Counted from the stretch's first letter, positions 22,886 to 33,112 are shown. The stretch: 64,000 bases of DNA from Escallonia rubra (GCA_033065855.1 JAVXUO010002397.1:62001-126000), one strand, 5' to 3'. Numbers and translations: made by a program. Notes: generated by a model from the letters alone, not told the origin.

Positions 22886-23510
22886 TTTTTTTGATAAACA
22901 TGAGAATAACATTGATAATTAAGGGATAACAAACGTTTTCAGAGGTAGCCTTTAAGGCTTTACAGACAATATGATATAGTCGTCATGTAAGCATACGAAA
23001 TACAAAAAGCTAGTGACATCAATAAGATAAAGTTCTCGCTATAGTACATAATAACCAAAAGATGGAGAGAGAGAGAGATCTCATTGCAGCAAAATGTGTT
23101 GTACCCAGTCCTGATAGACGGCTATTTGGGCATGACATGCAAAAGCTACTAGGGATCTGGCCTCTGATCGTTGCGAGAATATGGCCCTGTCAATTCTACA
23201 AAAGTGCATATCTGCAATGACATGACAGGTATCATATAAAATTGGTGCCACCTGTTCTGAAATATCTTCAGTGTCCGTCATCTGAGAAAGGATAAAATTT
23301 GAGTTAGTATGTAATTTGATATGCATGAATTTTTCTTGTGCTGCCCATGAGACTACAGTTAAAACTCCTTTTGCTAGTGCGGACATAAGATCGGAGGCAG
23401 TAGTGAAAATCGCAGCTGAGCCACACCGTTGGAGTAGATTATTACGACAGGAGATGCCAACCCCATTTTTGTGGTTATGGTATGTCCTTTCTAAACACAA
23501 ACATCATTCC
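22886..23510 (-). pseudogene. LINE 3' end with RNase H-like domain remnant
   Basis: The frame 23500-23081 contains NGVGISCRNN, then ALAKGVLTVVSWAAQEKF, MHIKLHTNSNFILSQM and a terminal VYQDWVQHILLQ. This is the order of an RNase H-like (RVT_3) domain: glycine-rich first strand, 'A...KG' helix, 'H+NS..IL' strand. The expected acidic catalytic residue in the HTNSN strand is absent, so it looks inactive. The 3'UTR ends TTATCAATGTTATTCTCATG followed by an A tail (T run at 22886-22892). No reverse transcriptase lies upstream. Confidence 0.6.
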
Positions 23511-24267
23511 TGGCTTTCCGAATTGTTCAACATATTAGTCTGCTATAAGTGTTGATATATCAGCTTTCTGTTGCCAATTCAGATCCTTTAAATTCAACCA
23601 CAACCGGTAGCCATTTAGTGAAGCACTCCAAGTAATTGTGATCAGTCTGTTACTAGCTTATTCCATTCAGCTACGCACTTTTAATTTAGGCTGCTCTTGA
23701 GTTCTGCTCTCATAATATTTCAACAAATATTGAAGGGGCTAACATTCCAAATAAAGAGTTTTAACTTTTTTTTTTGGAGTTTTAATGACCACACTTTCGA
23801 GTTAACAAAGTAATGGTCAAACCTTTCACACACAGACAAAGTACTCGCTTGACCAATTGTGACTTGCGAAGGTCCACCACGTTCACACACTTACTCCTCA
23901 AGAATATTAAATTTGGTTTTTCACCATTAGGGCCGCAACAATAAATATTCAATTCTCTAGATGACCGCGTGACGAACCAATGCATGAGTTCGAGGTCATT
24001 GTTGTAACTTGTAAGGAGGCAAGGTCCATGTTGAGGAGATAAACAGGGTCCAAGTCCACACTAAGAACGAGTTAATACAATATGAGGCAAACTCGACCTA
24101 AAAACTTTAGTTTCAAATTAATTTTAGTATCAATCGAGACGAAGTTATCTCTCTCAACAATCATACAAACTTTCCACACCGGCTTGGTGCATTCCATATA
24201 ATTGTTGAATTAATTTTATGTAGTAATAATTTGTAAGCACGCAGAGCAAAATCAATGAACTGTTTCT
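23511..24267. other. Intergenic region before the LEA_2 array
   Basis: AT-rich, with no gene or repeat that I can support. Confidence 0.5.
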
Positions 24268-24370
24268 CCTAATTTAGACCGTAGTCAAAGTGTCAAACAG
24301 CGTAGAATCGCTACACGCCAAAGTCTTAACAACTCTCTCTCTCTCTCTCGAATGTAGAAATATCACTACA

Positions 24371-24508
24371 CCAGTCTACACGCTTGAGAACGCACCTCTG
24401 AAGAAGGCTGGCTGAGAAACTTCCTTCTGGCCCACAACACCAGTCTACACGCTTGAGAACCTGCCTCAGAAGGCGGCTGGCTGAGAAACTTCTACCTTTA
24501 CTCCCTTA
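24371..24508 (+). promoter_or_regulatory. Duplicated 69-bp promoter block of LEA_2 copy 1
   Basis: CCAGTCTACACGCTTGAGAA starts at 24371 and again at 24440, each followed by CCTC, GAAG and GGCTGGCTGAGAAACTTC. Units 2 and 3 have a single copy of this block at the same place (near 26815 and 30730). The block is conserved upstream of all three TATA boxes and may be regulatory. Confidence 0.6.
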
Positions 24509-24579
24509 CATTAACGCTACTAGACTTGAAATCTTCAACTATGGAGTCCCATATAATTAGTTTCCTGTACCCTTCACAT

Positions 24580-24587
24580 TATAAATA
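24580..24587 (+). promoter_or_regulatory. TATA box of LEA_2 copy 1
   Basis: TATAAATA in TTCACATTATAAATAGCTGC, 111 bp before the start codon; the context is repeated in copies 2 and 3. Confidence 0.85.
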
Positions 24588-24690
24588 GCTGCAAAGACCC
24601 TCCATTGTCAATATACCTTCCCACCATCCATCAAATCATCTCCTCTCTCACACAAAAATCAAGACTTCTCTCAACCTCATAACAATCAGG

Positions 24691-25329
24691 ATGGCAGAGA
24701 AACAGGCACATCTTCCCCCACAGTCCAACCCTTACGGCCGAGTCGACGAAGAGGTGGCGCAGTCTAGAGCCGACGAGCTCCGCCGCCAGAAAATCAAGAA
24801 GTACGTCATATACGGTGTTATCTTCGTGGTGTTTCAGGTCTGTGTCTTGAGCATCATGGGAATGACGATCATGAAGTTCAGGAACCCCAAGTTTCGTGTT
24901 CGGTCCGCCTCATTTGATGGCACTTTTGATGTTGGGAAAGCTGCAAATCCTTCCTTTAACATCTCCATGAACACCCAATTCGGTGTCCAAAACAACAACT
25001 TTGGTCCCTACAAGTACCAGAACACCACGGTTGACTTCTACTACAGAGGCACAAAGGTAGGCGAGGCCTTTCTGCGTCGTAGGACAGCTAATATCAGAGC
25101 CACAAGGAAGGTTGATGTGACGGTGAACTTGTCATCTACCAACTTAACAAGCACAACCGAGCTGGCAAATGACATCAGTTCAGGGATTTTGCCGCTGAGC
25201 AGCCAATCCAGAGTAAGAGGGAAGGTGACAATCATGTTCATGATGAAGAAGAACAGAGCCTCCAATATGAACTGCACCATGGGAGTTGTCCTCGCAACCA
25301 AGCAGCTCCAGAACTTGAAATGCAAGTGA
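24691..25329 (+). CDS. LEA_2 domain membrane protein, array copy 1 (At1g64065-like)
   Basis: An intronless 212-aa protein of the LEA_2 (NDR1/HIN1-like) superfamily. These are single-pass membrane proteins linked to stress and defence; the role here is not known. Residues 1-37 are polar and basic just before the membrane (DELRRQKIKK), residues 38-61 are a membrane segment (YVIYGVIFVVFQVCVLSIMG), and about 95-205 form the LEA_2 beta-sandwich (NNNFGPYKYQNTTVDFYYRG, KVGEAFLRRR). N-glycosylation sequons occur at about N111, N146, N151 and N194, on the side expected to be extracytosolic. It differs from the other copies by a Cys in the membrane segment (VCVLS against VFVLT). The start is shared by all four copies. 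Confidence 0.92.
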   Translation: MAEKQAHLPPQSNPYGRVDEEVAQSRADELRRQKIKKYVIYGVIFVVFQVCVLSIMGMTIMKFRNPKFRVRSASFDGTFDVGKAANPSFNISMNTQFGVQNNNFGPYKYQNTTVDFYYRGTKVGEAFLRRRTANIRATRKVDVTVNLSSTNLTSTTELANDISSGILPLSSQSRVRGKVTIMFMMKKNRASNMNCTMGVVLATKQLQNLKCK

Positions 25330-26708
25330 TTTATGTATTTGTTGTCTGATGAATTCTGAGTTTGAGCTTTGTCTATTCTTTGTATATGGTTACTTCAACA
25401 AGTATACTTTACTGAATTAATTTTTTCCTCTTATATGTTATGTACTTCCAAAGTGAAAACACATTTAATTTTCTGAAAAATGACAACAGTTGTTCTGCAA
25501 TATTTATTTAATTTTCCAGCCGCGAGTAGGATTTTTGAATCCAGTAGCTGAGTTTTGAGGTCTCCACAAAATAGGAGATGAAGCACATGCACCAAAACGG
25601 GAAGATGAAGGCTACCTCATAGTAGACTGCTAAGCTGACAACCCCTTCGCTTGAAATTTGAAAATGACAATTTTAAGCCCAAAACTAATTAAACTAAAGT
25701 AAAATAAGCAGAGGGAACGTATATTTCCACTGGATATGTTTGTTAGACTCTCTTTTGTCGCTAAAAAGTGCAACAGCGATCGGATAGTTGTCTCATAACG
25801 ACGAATAATGCATATGAAAGAGTGAGAATTGATGCTCCTTAAAAAATAAGGAGCCTTTTAATTTTTAATTATGTCAACTCCGAAGTAAAACTGGCAAGGA
25901 ACTGATTTTTGCATCACATAGTTTTGATCTAGTTCATTGCACTTGCCCTTAGATGATGCTCAGAAATACCATGTAGTGACTAGTTATTCCTTTATCAATA
26001 ATTACTGCAATGAGCTAACTTATAACCTGAGTGACAAAGATGTTATCCTAACCCATTTTATGATAATAAAAACATATCAAAATTGGAGATAAAAGCACAT
26101 CGTGAAGCTCTATATACGCAGATCGTTTTAATTTTGAGTTATTTAAATTGCTTAGTAAGATTAGTATTCTTTTTTATGTCTATGAAGCAACCAAGATATC
26201 GCGCCAAACATAGATGAAAAAGAGTTCAAATTTAAAGACGATTGCAATAAAATGGCCATAACAGTACGCTAAATATAAATAAAAAGTATTACAAGGGAAC
26301 ATTATAGTTATTCTCTTAAGTTTTCATTGCATTACAACATTCATTATCCATCGAGCCAAACATCCCAGTGTAATTATGATAACATTGTCGATGAATTCTC
26401 CAACAATGAATCAAACACGCTCATTACATAGGAAAAAAATAATAATGATTACGGTGACGTAAAGATTCAAACTGTGAACTAAACGGGCCCTTACTCATGA
26501 AGAAGATATTATTATACTATTTTTACCGCGTTTGCCGCAGTAAATATATAGCGCATCAAATCACTATCCCGTAAACCGACGAATTCGAGATCATCATATT
26601 AAAAGGGCAATCATCATACAACAAAAAGGAGTTCATTCATACAACATATTTCATCCGCTCTCATATATTTGATTGTTTGTAGGCATGTGATCTGAAGCCG
26701 TAGTCTCA
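25330..26708. other. LEA_2 spacer 1
   Basis: 3'UTR followed by AT-rich spacer homologous to spacers 2 and 3. It lacks the ~60-bp GTGGCGCAG-type segment present in both others: here CTCTATATACGCAGATCG is joined directly. No gene. Confidence 0.7.
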
Positions 26709-26943
26709 CCTAATTTAGACCGTAGTCAAAGTGTCAAACAGCATACAACCCTACGCGCCAAAGTCCAAGCGACTCCCTCTCGAACGTCAGAACACCACAA
26801 CACCAGTGATCCACACGCTTGAGAACCCGCCTCAGAGGAAGGCTGGCTGAGAAACTTCTACTTACTCCCTTACTTCAACGCTACTGAACTTGAAATCTTC
26901 AACAATGGAGTCCCATATGTTCAGTTTCACGTACCCTTCACAT

Positions 26944-26951
26944 TATAAATA
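26944..26951 (+). promoter_or_regulatory. TATA box of LEA_2 copy 2
   Basis: TATAAATA in the same context as copy 1, 111 bp before the start codon. Confidence 0.85.
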
Positions 26952-27054
26952 GCTGCAAAACCCCTCCACAGTCAATATACCTTCCAACCATCCATCAAAT
27001 CATCTCCTCTCTCACACGAAAAGCAAGACTTCTCTCAACCTCAAAACAATCAGG

Positions 27055-27693
27055 ATGGCAGAGAAACAGGCACATCTTCCCCCACAGTCCAACCCTTACG
27101 GTCGAGTCGACGAAGAGGCGGTGCAGTCTAGAGCCGACGAGCTCCGCCGCCAGAAAATCAAGAAGTATGTCATATACGGTGTTATCTTCGTGGTGTTTCA
27201 AGTATTTGTCTTGACCATCATGGGAATGACGATCATGAAGTTCAGGAACCCCAAGTTTCGTGTTCGGTCCGCCTCGTTTGATGGCACTTTTGATGTCGGG
27301 ACATCTGCGAATCCTTCTTTTAACATCGCCATGAACACCCAATTCGGTGTCCAAAACAACAACTTCGGACCCTACAAGTATCAGAACACCACGGTTGACT
27401 TCTACTACAGAGGCACAAAGGTAGGCGAGGCCTTTTTGCGTCGTAGGACAGCTAATATCAGAGCCACAAGGAAGGTTGATGTGATGGTGAACTTGTCATC
27501 TACCAACTTAACAAGCACAACGGAACTGGCAAATGACATCAGTTCAGGGATTTTGCCGCTGAGCAGCCAATCCAGAGTCAGAGGGAAGGTGACAATCATG
27601 TTCATGATGAAGAAGAACAGAGCCTCCAATATGAACTGCACCATGGGAGTTGTCCTCGCGACCAAGCAGCTCCAGAACTTGAAATGCAAGTGA
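27055..27693 (+). CDS. LEA_2 domain membrane protein, array copy 2
   Basis: 212 aa, differing from copy 1 at about eight residues (for example EEAVQSR for EEVAQSR, FVLT for CVLS, TSANPSFNIA for KAANPSFNIS, and VMVNLSS for VTVNLSS). It has the same layout: basic juxtamembrane DELRRQKIKK, one membrane segment at about 38-61, and a C-terminal LEA_2 domain with four sequons. The frame is intact and the promoter retains a TATA box, so it looks functional. Its downstream spacer carries the composite insertion described at 28048-29571. The near-identity with copies 1 and 3 points to recent duplication or gene conversion. Confidence 0.92.
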   Translation: MAEKQAHLPPQSNPYGRVDEEAVQSRADELRRQKIKKYVIYGVIFVVFQVFVLTIMGMTIMKFRNPKFRVRSASFDGTFDVGTSANPSFNIAMNTQFGVQNNNFGPYKYQNTTVDFYYRGTKVGEAFLRRRTANIRATRKVDVMVNLSSTNLTSTTELANDISSGILPLSSQSRVRGKVTIMFMMKKNRASNMNCTMGVVLATKQLQNLKCK

Positions 27694-28047
27694 TTTATGT
27701 ATTTGTTGTCTGATGAATTCTGAGTTTGAGCTCTGTCTATTCTTTGTATGTTTACTTCAACAAGTATACTTCTACTGAAGTATTTTTTCCCTATTATATG
27801 CTATATGCTTCCAAAGTGAAAACACATTTTCTGAAAAATGGCAAGAGTTCTTCTGCAATATTTATTTAATTTTCCAGCCGCGAGTGGGATTTTTGAATCC
27901 AGTAGCTGAGTTTGAGGTCTCCACAAATTAGGAGATGAAGCACATGCACCAAAACGGGAAGATGAAGGCTGCCTCATACTAGACTGCTAAGCTGACAACC
28001 CCTTCGCTTGAAATTTGAAAATGACAATTTTAAGCCCAAAACTAATT

Positions 28048-28198
28048 TTTGTTGTTGTTGTTGTTGTTAATAAGAGAATAGCATTGAAAATTAAAAGGGC
28101 TACATATATGCCCAACGGCGAGTAAAGGTCACGACATTTCGTGACTCTGTGTATACACGACCACGAAGGTCAGAAACTACCAACGAACCTATAAACTC
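28048..28198 (-). mobile_element. Short 5'-truncated LINE with (AAC)n tail and target duplication
   Basis: The minus-strand 3' end reads TTTTCAATGCTATTCTCTTA followed by (AAC)n. Flanks AAAACTAATT (28038-28047) and AAAACCAATT (28199-28208) are nine of ten identical, a good target duplication. The TCAATG-T-TATTCTC end is shared with the LINE tail at 22886-22915, so both belong to one family. Confidence 0.75.
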
Positions 28199-28556
28199 AA
28201 AACCAATTATAATTAAACTAAAGCAGAGCATATCTTACGATTTAGATTAATTTTAAGTAATGAGCATAAGTCTAAAGGTTATAAACACACCTAAGAAACA
28301 AATATAAAACAACGTAAATATAAAAGTACAAATGTTACTAAGAGGAAGCCAACTAAAGCCATACGAACTGGAAGGTGTACTCGACACTCATTGGGATCAC
28401 AGTACTAAGAATACATGCCATCAATCTTGCACGGTTCACAGTAATTCTCCGGCGTTTCACGCGGTTTACAATAATTTTTCGACATTTCCACCCGCAACAC
28501 GGCAACCGAAAATCTATTAGCAAGCCAACAATCCCAAGGACTAAGCAAGACTGAAT

Positions 28557-28571
28557 CCCCCCCCCCCCCCC
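28557..28571 (+). repeat. C15 homopolymer
   Basis: Fifteen consecutive C, 24 bp before the plastid fragment. Its exact length in the assembly is unreliable. Confidence 0.9.
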
Positions 28572-28594
28572 AAACACCATTTGTACAGGTTATC

Positions 28595-28665
28595 GAAGTT
28601 CACGACCCGTGGGCCTTCTACCTCCACGCGGCATTGCTCCGTCAGGCTTTCGCCCATTGCGGAAA

Positions 28666-28734
<69 letters not shown>

Positions 28735-28913
28735 GGACCAGCTACTGATCATCGCCTTGGTAAGCTATTGCCTCACCAACTAGCTAATCAGACGCAAGCC
28801 CCTCCTCGGGCGGATTCCTCCTTTTGCTCCTCAGCCTACGGGGTATTAGCAGCCGTTTCCAGCTGTTGTTCCCCTCCCAAGGGCAGGTTCTTACGCGTTA
28901 CTCACCCGTTCGC
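28595..28913 (-). pseudogene. Plastid 16S rRNA fragment in the nucleus (NUPT)
   Basis: The minus strand is the 5' part of chloroplast 16S rRNA, from GGCGAACGGGTGAGTAACGC to GTCGTGAACTTC. It includes the universal ACTCCTACGGGAGGCAGCAG and the plastid-type GAACAACAGCTGGAAACGGC. About 320 of ~1490 nt are present with few or no visible changes from remembered plastid sequence, indicating a recent transfer. It breaks off on both sides and cannot give a functional rRNA. It lies inside spacer 2 of a nuclear tandem array, which argues against contamination. Confidence 0.93.
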
Positions 28914-28919
28914 CTATCC

Positions 28920-29045
28920 AGAACACCCCTCCCCCCTCCCAAGGGCCACAACCCCCCCTCCCCCCCCCCCCAGCGCACACACACACCCAAAAACCCAAAC
29001 CCCCCCGAGGCCCTATCCCCCCCACCCCAGGACACCCCGGTGAAC
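28920..29045 (+). repeat. C-rich low-complexity tract
   Basis: About 125 bp made almost wholly of C runs with A (CACACACACCCAAAAACCC, CCCCCCCTCCCCCCCCCC), directly abutting the plastid fragment. It is either a biological simple sequence or a consensus error next to the homopolymers. Confidence 0.8.
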
Positions 29046-29571
29046 CACCACCAAAAGCCGCGACCACACTGTGAAACCCCCCATTCTGCTAAAGATCCCG
29101 AATTCCTGCCGGCAAGATTTCGGCCACCACCGGATTTGAAAAAACCTGAACCTAGCAACGGCAACCTCACCCATAAGCATAAAATGGAGCACCATCAACC
29201 CACAAACCTGCTACTGACCTCACACTTCTGTCGGCAGAATTACAGCCACCACCGGAGGAATTCCGGCCGCCGCCGGTGAATATCCGGCCACATCGATTTA
29301 GATCCAAGCGATTTAATAGATCAAGAAGAAAAGCCCAGATCTACATAGATCTAGCGAGATCGTCGCAGATCAAGGCAGATGGCGCTTACCACCGCGCTGC
29401 CGTCGTCCCCTTCACTCCACCCTCCCAACGCCGCCGGCGACTAAAGAAGTCAAGACCTCAAAGAACCTTTGCGACAGTATGTATTTATGTAGCTAGGGTC
29501 GGAATCCGGCCGCCGCCCCACGCGCGCCATCGCACGGTGGGGCGGCCACGATGGTTTCTGCAAAAAGTTTG

Positions 29572-30636
29572 CTAAAATAAGCAGAGGGAACGTATATTTC
29601 CACTGGATATGTTTTTTAGACTCTCTCTTGTCGCTAAAAAGTGCAACAGCGACCGGATAGTTGTCTCATAATGACGAATAATGCATACGAGAGAGTGAGA
29701 ATTGATGCTCCTTAAAAAATAAGGAACCTTTTTAATTCTATCAACTCCGAAGTAAAACTGACAAGGAAATGATTTTTGCATTACATAGTTTTGATCTAGT
29801 TCATTGCAGTTGCCCTTAGATGATGCTCAGAAATACCATGTAGTGACTAGTTATTTCTTTAACAATAATTAGTGCAATGAGCTAATTTATAACCTGACAG
29901 AGATATTATCCTAACCCATTTTATGATAATAAATATACATATAAAAATTGGAGATAAAAGCACATCGCGAAGCTCTATATATATATGGGGCCATTGTTCT
30001 ATTTTCTGTGGTGCAGTTCTAAAATCTGTGGCGCAGATCATTTTAATTTTGAGTTATTTAAATTGCTCAGTAAAAGATTAGTATTCTTTTTTATGTCTGT
30101 AAAGCAACCAAGATATCGCGCCAAACAGAAATGAAAAAAAGTTCAAAGACCATTGCAATAAAAGGATCATAACAATACGCTAAATATAAATAAACAGTAT
30201 TACAAGGGAACATTATAGTTACTCTCTTGAGTTTTCATTGCATTACAATATTCATTATCCATCGAACCAAACATGCATCCAAGTATAATTATGATAACAT
30301 TGTGGATGAATTCTCCAAAAATGAACCTAACACGCTCATTACATAGACGATAATAATAATGGATAGGGTGGTGTGAACATTCAAAACGTGAATCAAACGG
30401 GCCCGTAGCCGTGAAGAAGATTCCATTCTGATATTTTTACCGTGTTTTTTACAGCAAAATATTTAGTGCATCAGATCACTACCTGGCAAATTAATGAATT
30501 CGAGATCGTCATATTAAAAAGGACAATCATCATACAACAAAAAGAAGTTCATTTCATTCATACAAAAGATGCAACATATTTCATCAGCTCTCGTATTTGA
30601 TTGTTTGTAGGCATGTGATCTGAAGCCGTAGTTTCA
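29572..30636. other. Remainder of LEA_2 spacer 2
   Basis: Resumes the sequence of spacer 1 (AAAATAAGCAGAGGGAACGT). At 29987-30045 it contains the segment TGTGGTGCAGTTCTAAAATC followed by TGTGGCGCAG, which is missing in spacer 1. No gene. Confidence 0.7.
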
Positions 30637-30871
30637 CCTAATTTGGACTGCAGTCAAAGTGTCAAACAGCATACAACCCTACGCGCCAAAGTCCAAGCAA
30701 CTCCCTCTCGAATGTCAGAACACCATAACACCAGTGATCTACACGCTTGAGAACCCGCCTCGGAAGAAGGCTGGTTGAGAAACTTCTACTTACTCCCTTA
30801 CTTTAACGCTACTGGACTTGAAATCTTCAACTATGGAGTCCCATATGTTCAGTTTCACATACCCTTCACAT

Positions 30872-30879
30872 TATAAATA
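30872..30879 (+). promoter_or_regulatory. TATA box of LEA_2 copy 3
   Basis: TATAAATA, same context and the same 111-bp distance to the start as copies 1 and 2. Confidence 0.85.
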
Positions 30880-30982
30880 GCTGCAAAACCCCTCCATAGT
30901 CAATATACCTTCCAACCATCCATCAAATCATCTCCTCTCTCACACAAAAAGCAAGACTTCTCTCAACCTCATAACAATCAGG

Positions 30983-31621
30983 ATGGCAGAGAAACAGGCA
31001 CATCTTCCCCCACAGTCCAACCCTTACGGCCGAGTCGACGAAGAGGTGGCGCAGTCTAGAGCCGACGAGCTCCGCCGCCAGAAAATCAAGAAGTATGTCA
31101 TATACGGTGTTATCTTCGTGGTGTTTCAAGTATTTGTCTTGACCATCATGGGAATGACCATCATGAAGTTCAGGAACCCCAAGTTTCGTGTTCGGTCCGC
31201 CTCGTTCGATGGCACTTTTGATGTTGGGACAGCTGCAAATCCTTCCTTTAACATTGCTATGAACACCCAATTCGGTGTCCAAAACAACAACTTCGGTCCC
31301 TACAAGTATCAGAACACCACGGTTGACTTCTACTACAGAGGTACAAAGGTAGGCGAGGCCTTTTTGCGTCGTAGGACGGCTAATATCAGAGCCACAAGGA
31401 AGGTGGATGTGATGGTGAACTTGTCATCTACCAACTTAACAAGCACAACGGAACTGGCAAATGATATCAGTTCAGGGATTTTGCCGCTGAGCAGCCAATC
31501 CAGAGTCAGAGGGAAGGTGACAATCATGTTCATGATGAAGAAGAACAGAGCCTCCAATATGAATTGCACCATGGAAGTTGTCCTCGCGACCAAGCAGCTT
31601 CGGAACTTGAAATGCAAGTGA
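30983..31621 (+). CDS. LEA_2 domain membrane protein, array copy 3
   Basis: 212 aa. The N-terminus is as in copy 1 (EEVAQSR) but the membrane segment is as in copy 2 (FVLTIMG), a mosaic that fits gene conversion within the array. Private changes are near the C-terminus: MEVVLATKQLRNLKCK, where copies 1 and 2 have MGVVLATKQLQNLKCK. One membrane segment, the LEA_2 domain and the glycosylation sequons are preserved, the frame is open and the TATA box is present. It is probably expressed like its neighbours; the substrate or partner of this subfamily is not known. Confidence 0.92.
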   Translation: MAEKQAHLPPQSNPYGRVDEEVAQSRADELRRQKIKKYVIYGVIFVVFQVFVLTIMGMTIMKFRNPKFRVRSASFDGTFDVGTAANPSFNIAMNTQFGVQNNNFGPYKYQNTTVDFYYRGTKVGEAFLRRRTANIRATRKVDVMVNLSSTNLTSTTELANDISSGILPLSSQSRVRGKVTIMFMMKKNRASNMNCTMEVVLATKQLRNLKCK

Positions 31622-32936
31622 TTTATGTATTCGTTATGTGTTGAACTCTGAGATTGTGTCTATTCTATGTATGGTTTATTCGAACAAGTATATACTTGTA
31701 TTGAATTACACTTTTCCTATTATTTGCTATGTGCTTCCATAGTTAAAAACAACTTTTCTGATTCATTACAAGAGTTGCTCTGCAATATCCATTTAATTTA
31801 TCAGCCGCCTGTTGGATAGTTGAATGCAGTAGCTGAGTTTGGGGTCTCCACAAATGAGGAGGTGAAGCTCATGCAGTCAAAGCGGGGAGGATGAAGGCTC
31901 TCCTAGTGAACTCCTAATTAAGCTGACAACCCTTCTCTTGAAAATGGCAAGTCCAAAAGTAACGAAACTAAAGTAACTAATTAAGAAGAGCGAACATATT
32001 TTTCCGCTTGTTATGTTTTTCTAGACTCTCTTTTGTCCCCAAAAAGTGCAATAGCGACCCAATATCTATCTCGTAGCAACGAATAAAACGTGAGCCTGCA
32101 TAAGAGGGTGTGTGAGAAAGAACCAATACTTCCTAAAAAGTAAGAGGCCTTCTCTATTTCTAATATTATTATCAACTCCTAGGTAAAATTGACAAGGAAA
32201 TGGTATTTGCATTACAAAGTTTTGATCTAGTTCACTGCACTTGCCTTTATGTGATGCTCACAAATACCTTGTAGTGACTAATTACTTCTTTAATAATAAT
32301 TGGTGCACTGAGCTAATTCAAAACCTGAGTGACAAAGATATTATCCTGACCCATTCTATGATAATAAACACATATCAATTGTAGATAAGAGCACATGGCG
32401 AAGCTCTACATATGGGGGGCAGTGTTCTAATTCCATGGCGCAGTTCTAATTTCTATGGCACATATCCTGACTTCGATACCACGTCAAATAGCTACCAAGT
32501 AACTTGAATTAATTTGACATTCAAAAAGATTATCTTAGTTTGATCAAAGTACCAACCGCAGCAGAAGCTATGCACAAACTTGCGATACATAATGGCCTTG
32601 TTAATGAGTTCATACAAGCACAAGGTCAAATTTTTAGCTGCGGTAGTTATTTTCGTCACTAGGTTGGTAAAATGAATCAATTTGCTCAGGCTGAGCTTTT
32701 GTTAACTAGCTTACAAGATCGTCCGACATCGGTTCGTGAAATAAATAAATCAAGTTGAAACATTTTTTGAAGCTTGTCAACTTATTAAGCTCAGCTTGAT
32801 AATCAAACAACTATAAAATAAAGATTGACTCGAGAGATAAACAAGTTAGGTACGATCACAATTTAAAGCTCGATAAGTCAAGGAATCAACGGATGCGCCT
32901 TGCATAATTCTATATGTTTTTTCTCCTCTTTGGGGC
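31622..32936. other. LEA_2 spacer 3
   Basis: A diverged version of the array spacer. At 32412-32464 it holds a relative of the GGCGCAGTTCTAATTTCT element also present in spacer 2. From about 32480 it is unlike the other spacers. No gene. Confidence 0.6.
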
Positions 32937-33089
32937 CCTAATTGAGATCACAGTCAAACCGCAGAGAGAATGTCAGCACGCCAATATGCAGACATCTCTC
33001 TAGAATGTCAGCATACCACAACGGCAGTCTCTACTCGCTTGAGACCCCCCGCCGGAAAGGTTGGCGGAGAAAGTCCAACCTTTACTCGG

Positions 33090-33112
33090 TACTACTACTA
33101 CTACTACTACTA
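33090..33112 (+). repeat. (ACT)n microsatellite in the LEA_2 copy 4 promoter
   Basis: Seven ACT units about 45 bp upstream of the TATA box of copy 4, absent from the other promoters. Confidence 0.85.

Larger units (their letters stand above)
28224..29571. other. Composite insertion in LEA_2 spacer 2
   Basis: Spacer 1 reads ...TAAACTAAAG-TAAAATAAGCAG...; here about 1.35 kb separates TAAACTAAAG (28214-28223) from TAAAATAAGCAG (from 29572). The inserted DNA comprises unassigned sequence with a C15 run (28557-28571), a plastid 16S fragment (28595-28913), a C-rich tract (28920-29045), and GC-rich CCGGCCGCC-type DNA (29046-29571) reminiscent of an antisense retroelement 5' region. There are no target duplications. 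Patchwork filler DNA from break repair is one explanation. Confidence 0.65.

Noticed and set aside
25041-25325. 94-codon antisense frames open in all four LEA_2 copies (also 27405-27689, 31333-31617, 33661-33945)
   Set aside because: Their conservation follows from the sense coding sequence, which is the same in all copies; there is no independent codon signature.
28595-28913. Functional 16S rRNA gene or bacterial contamination
   Set aside because: Only about a fifth of the gene is present, it is plastid type, and it is flanked on both sides by nuclear LEA_2 spacer sequence.
28717-29279. Proline-rich reading frames across the plastid fragment and C-rich tract
   Set aside because: They are produced by rRNA sequence and homopolymers, not by a protein-coding gene.
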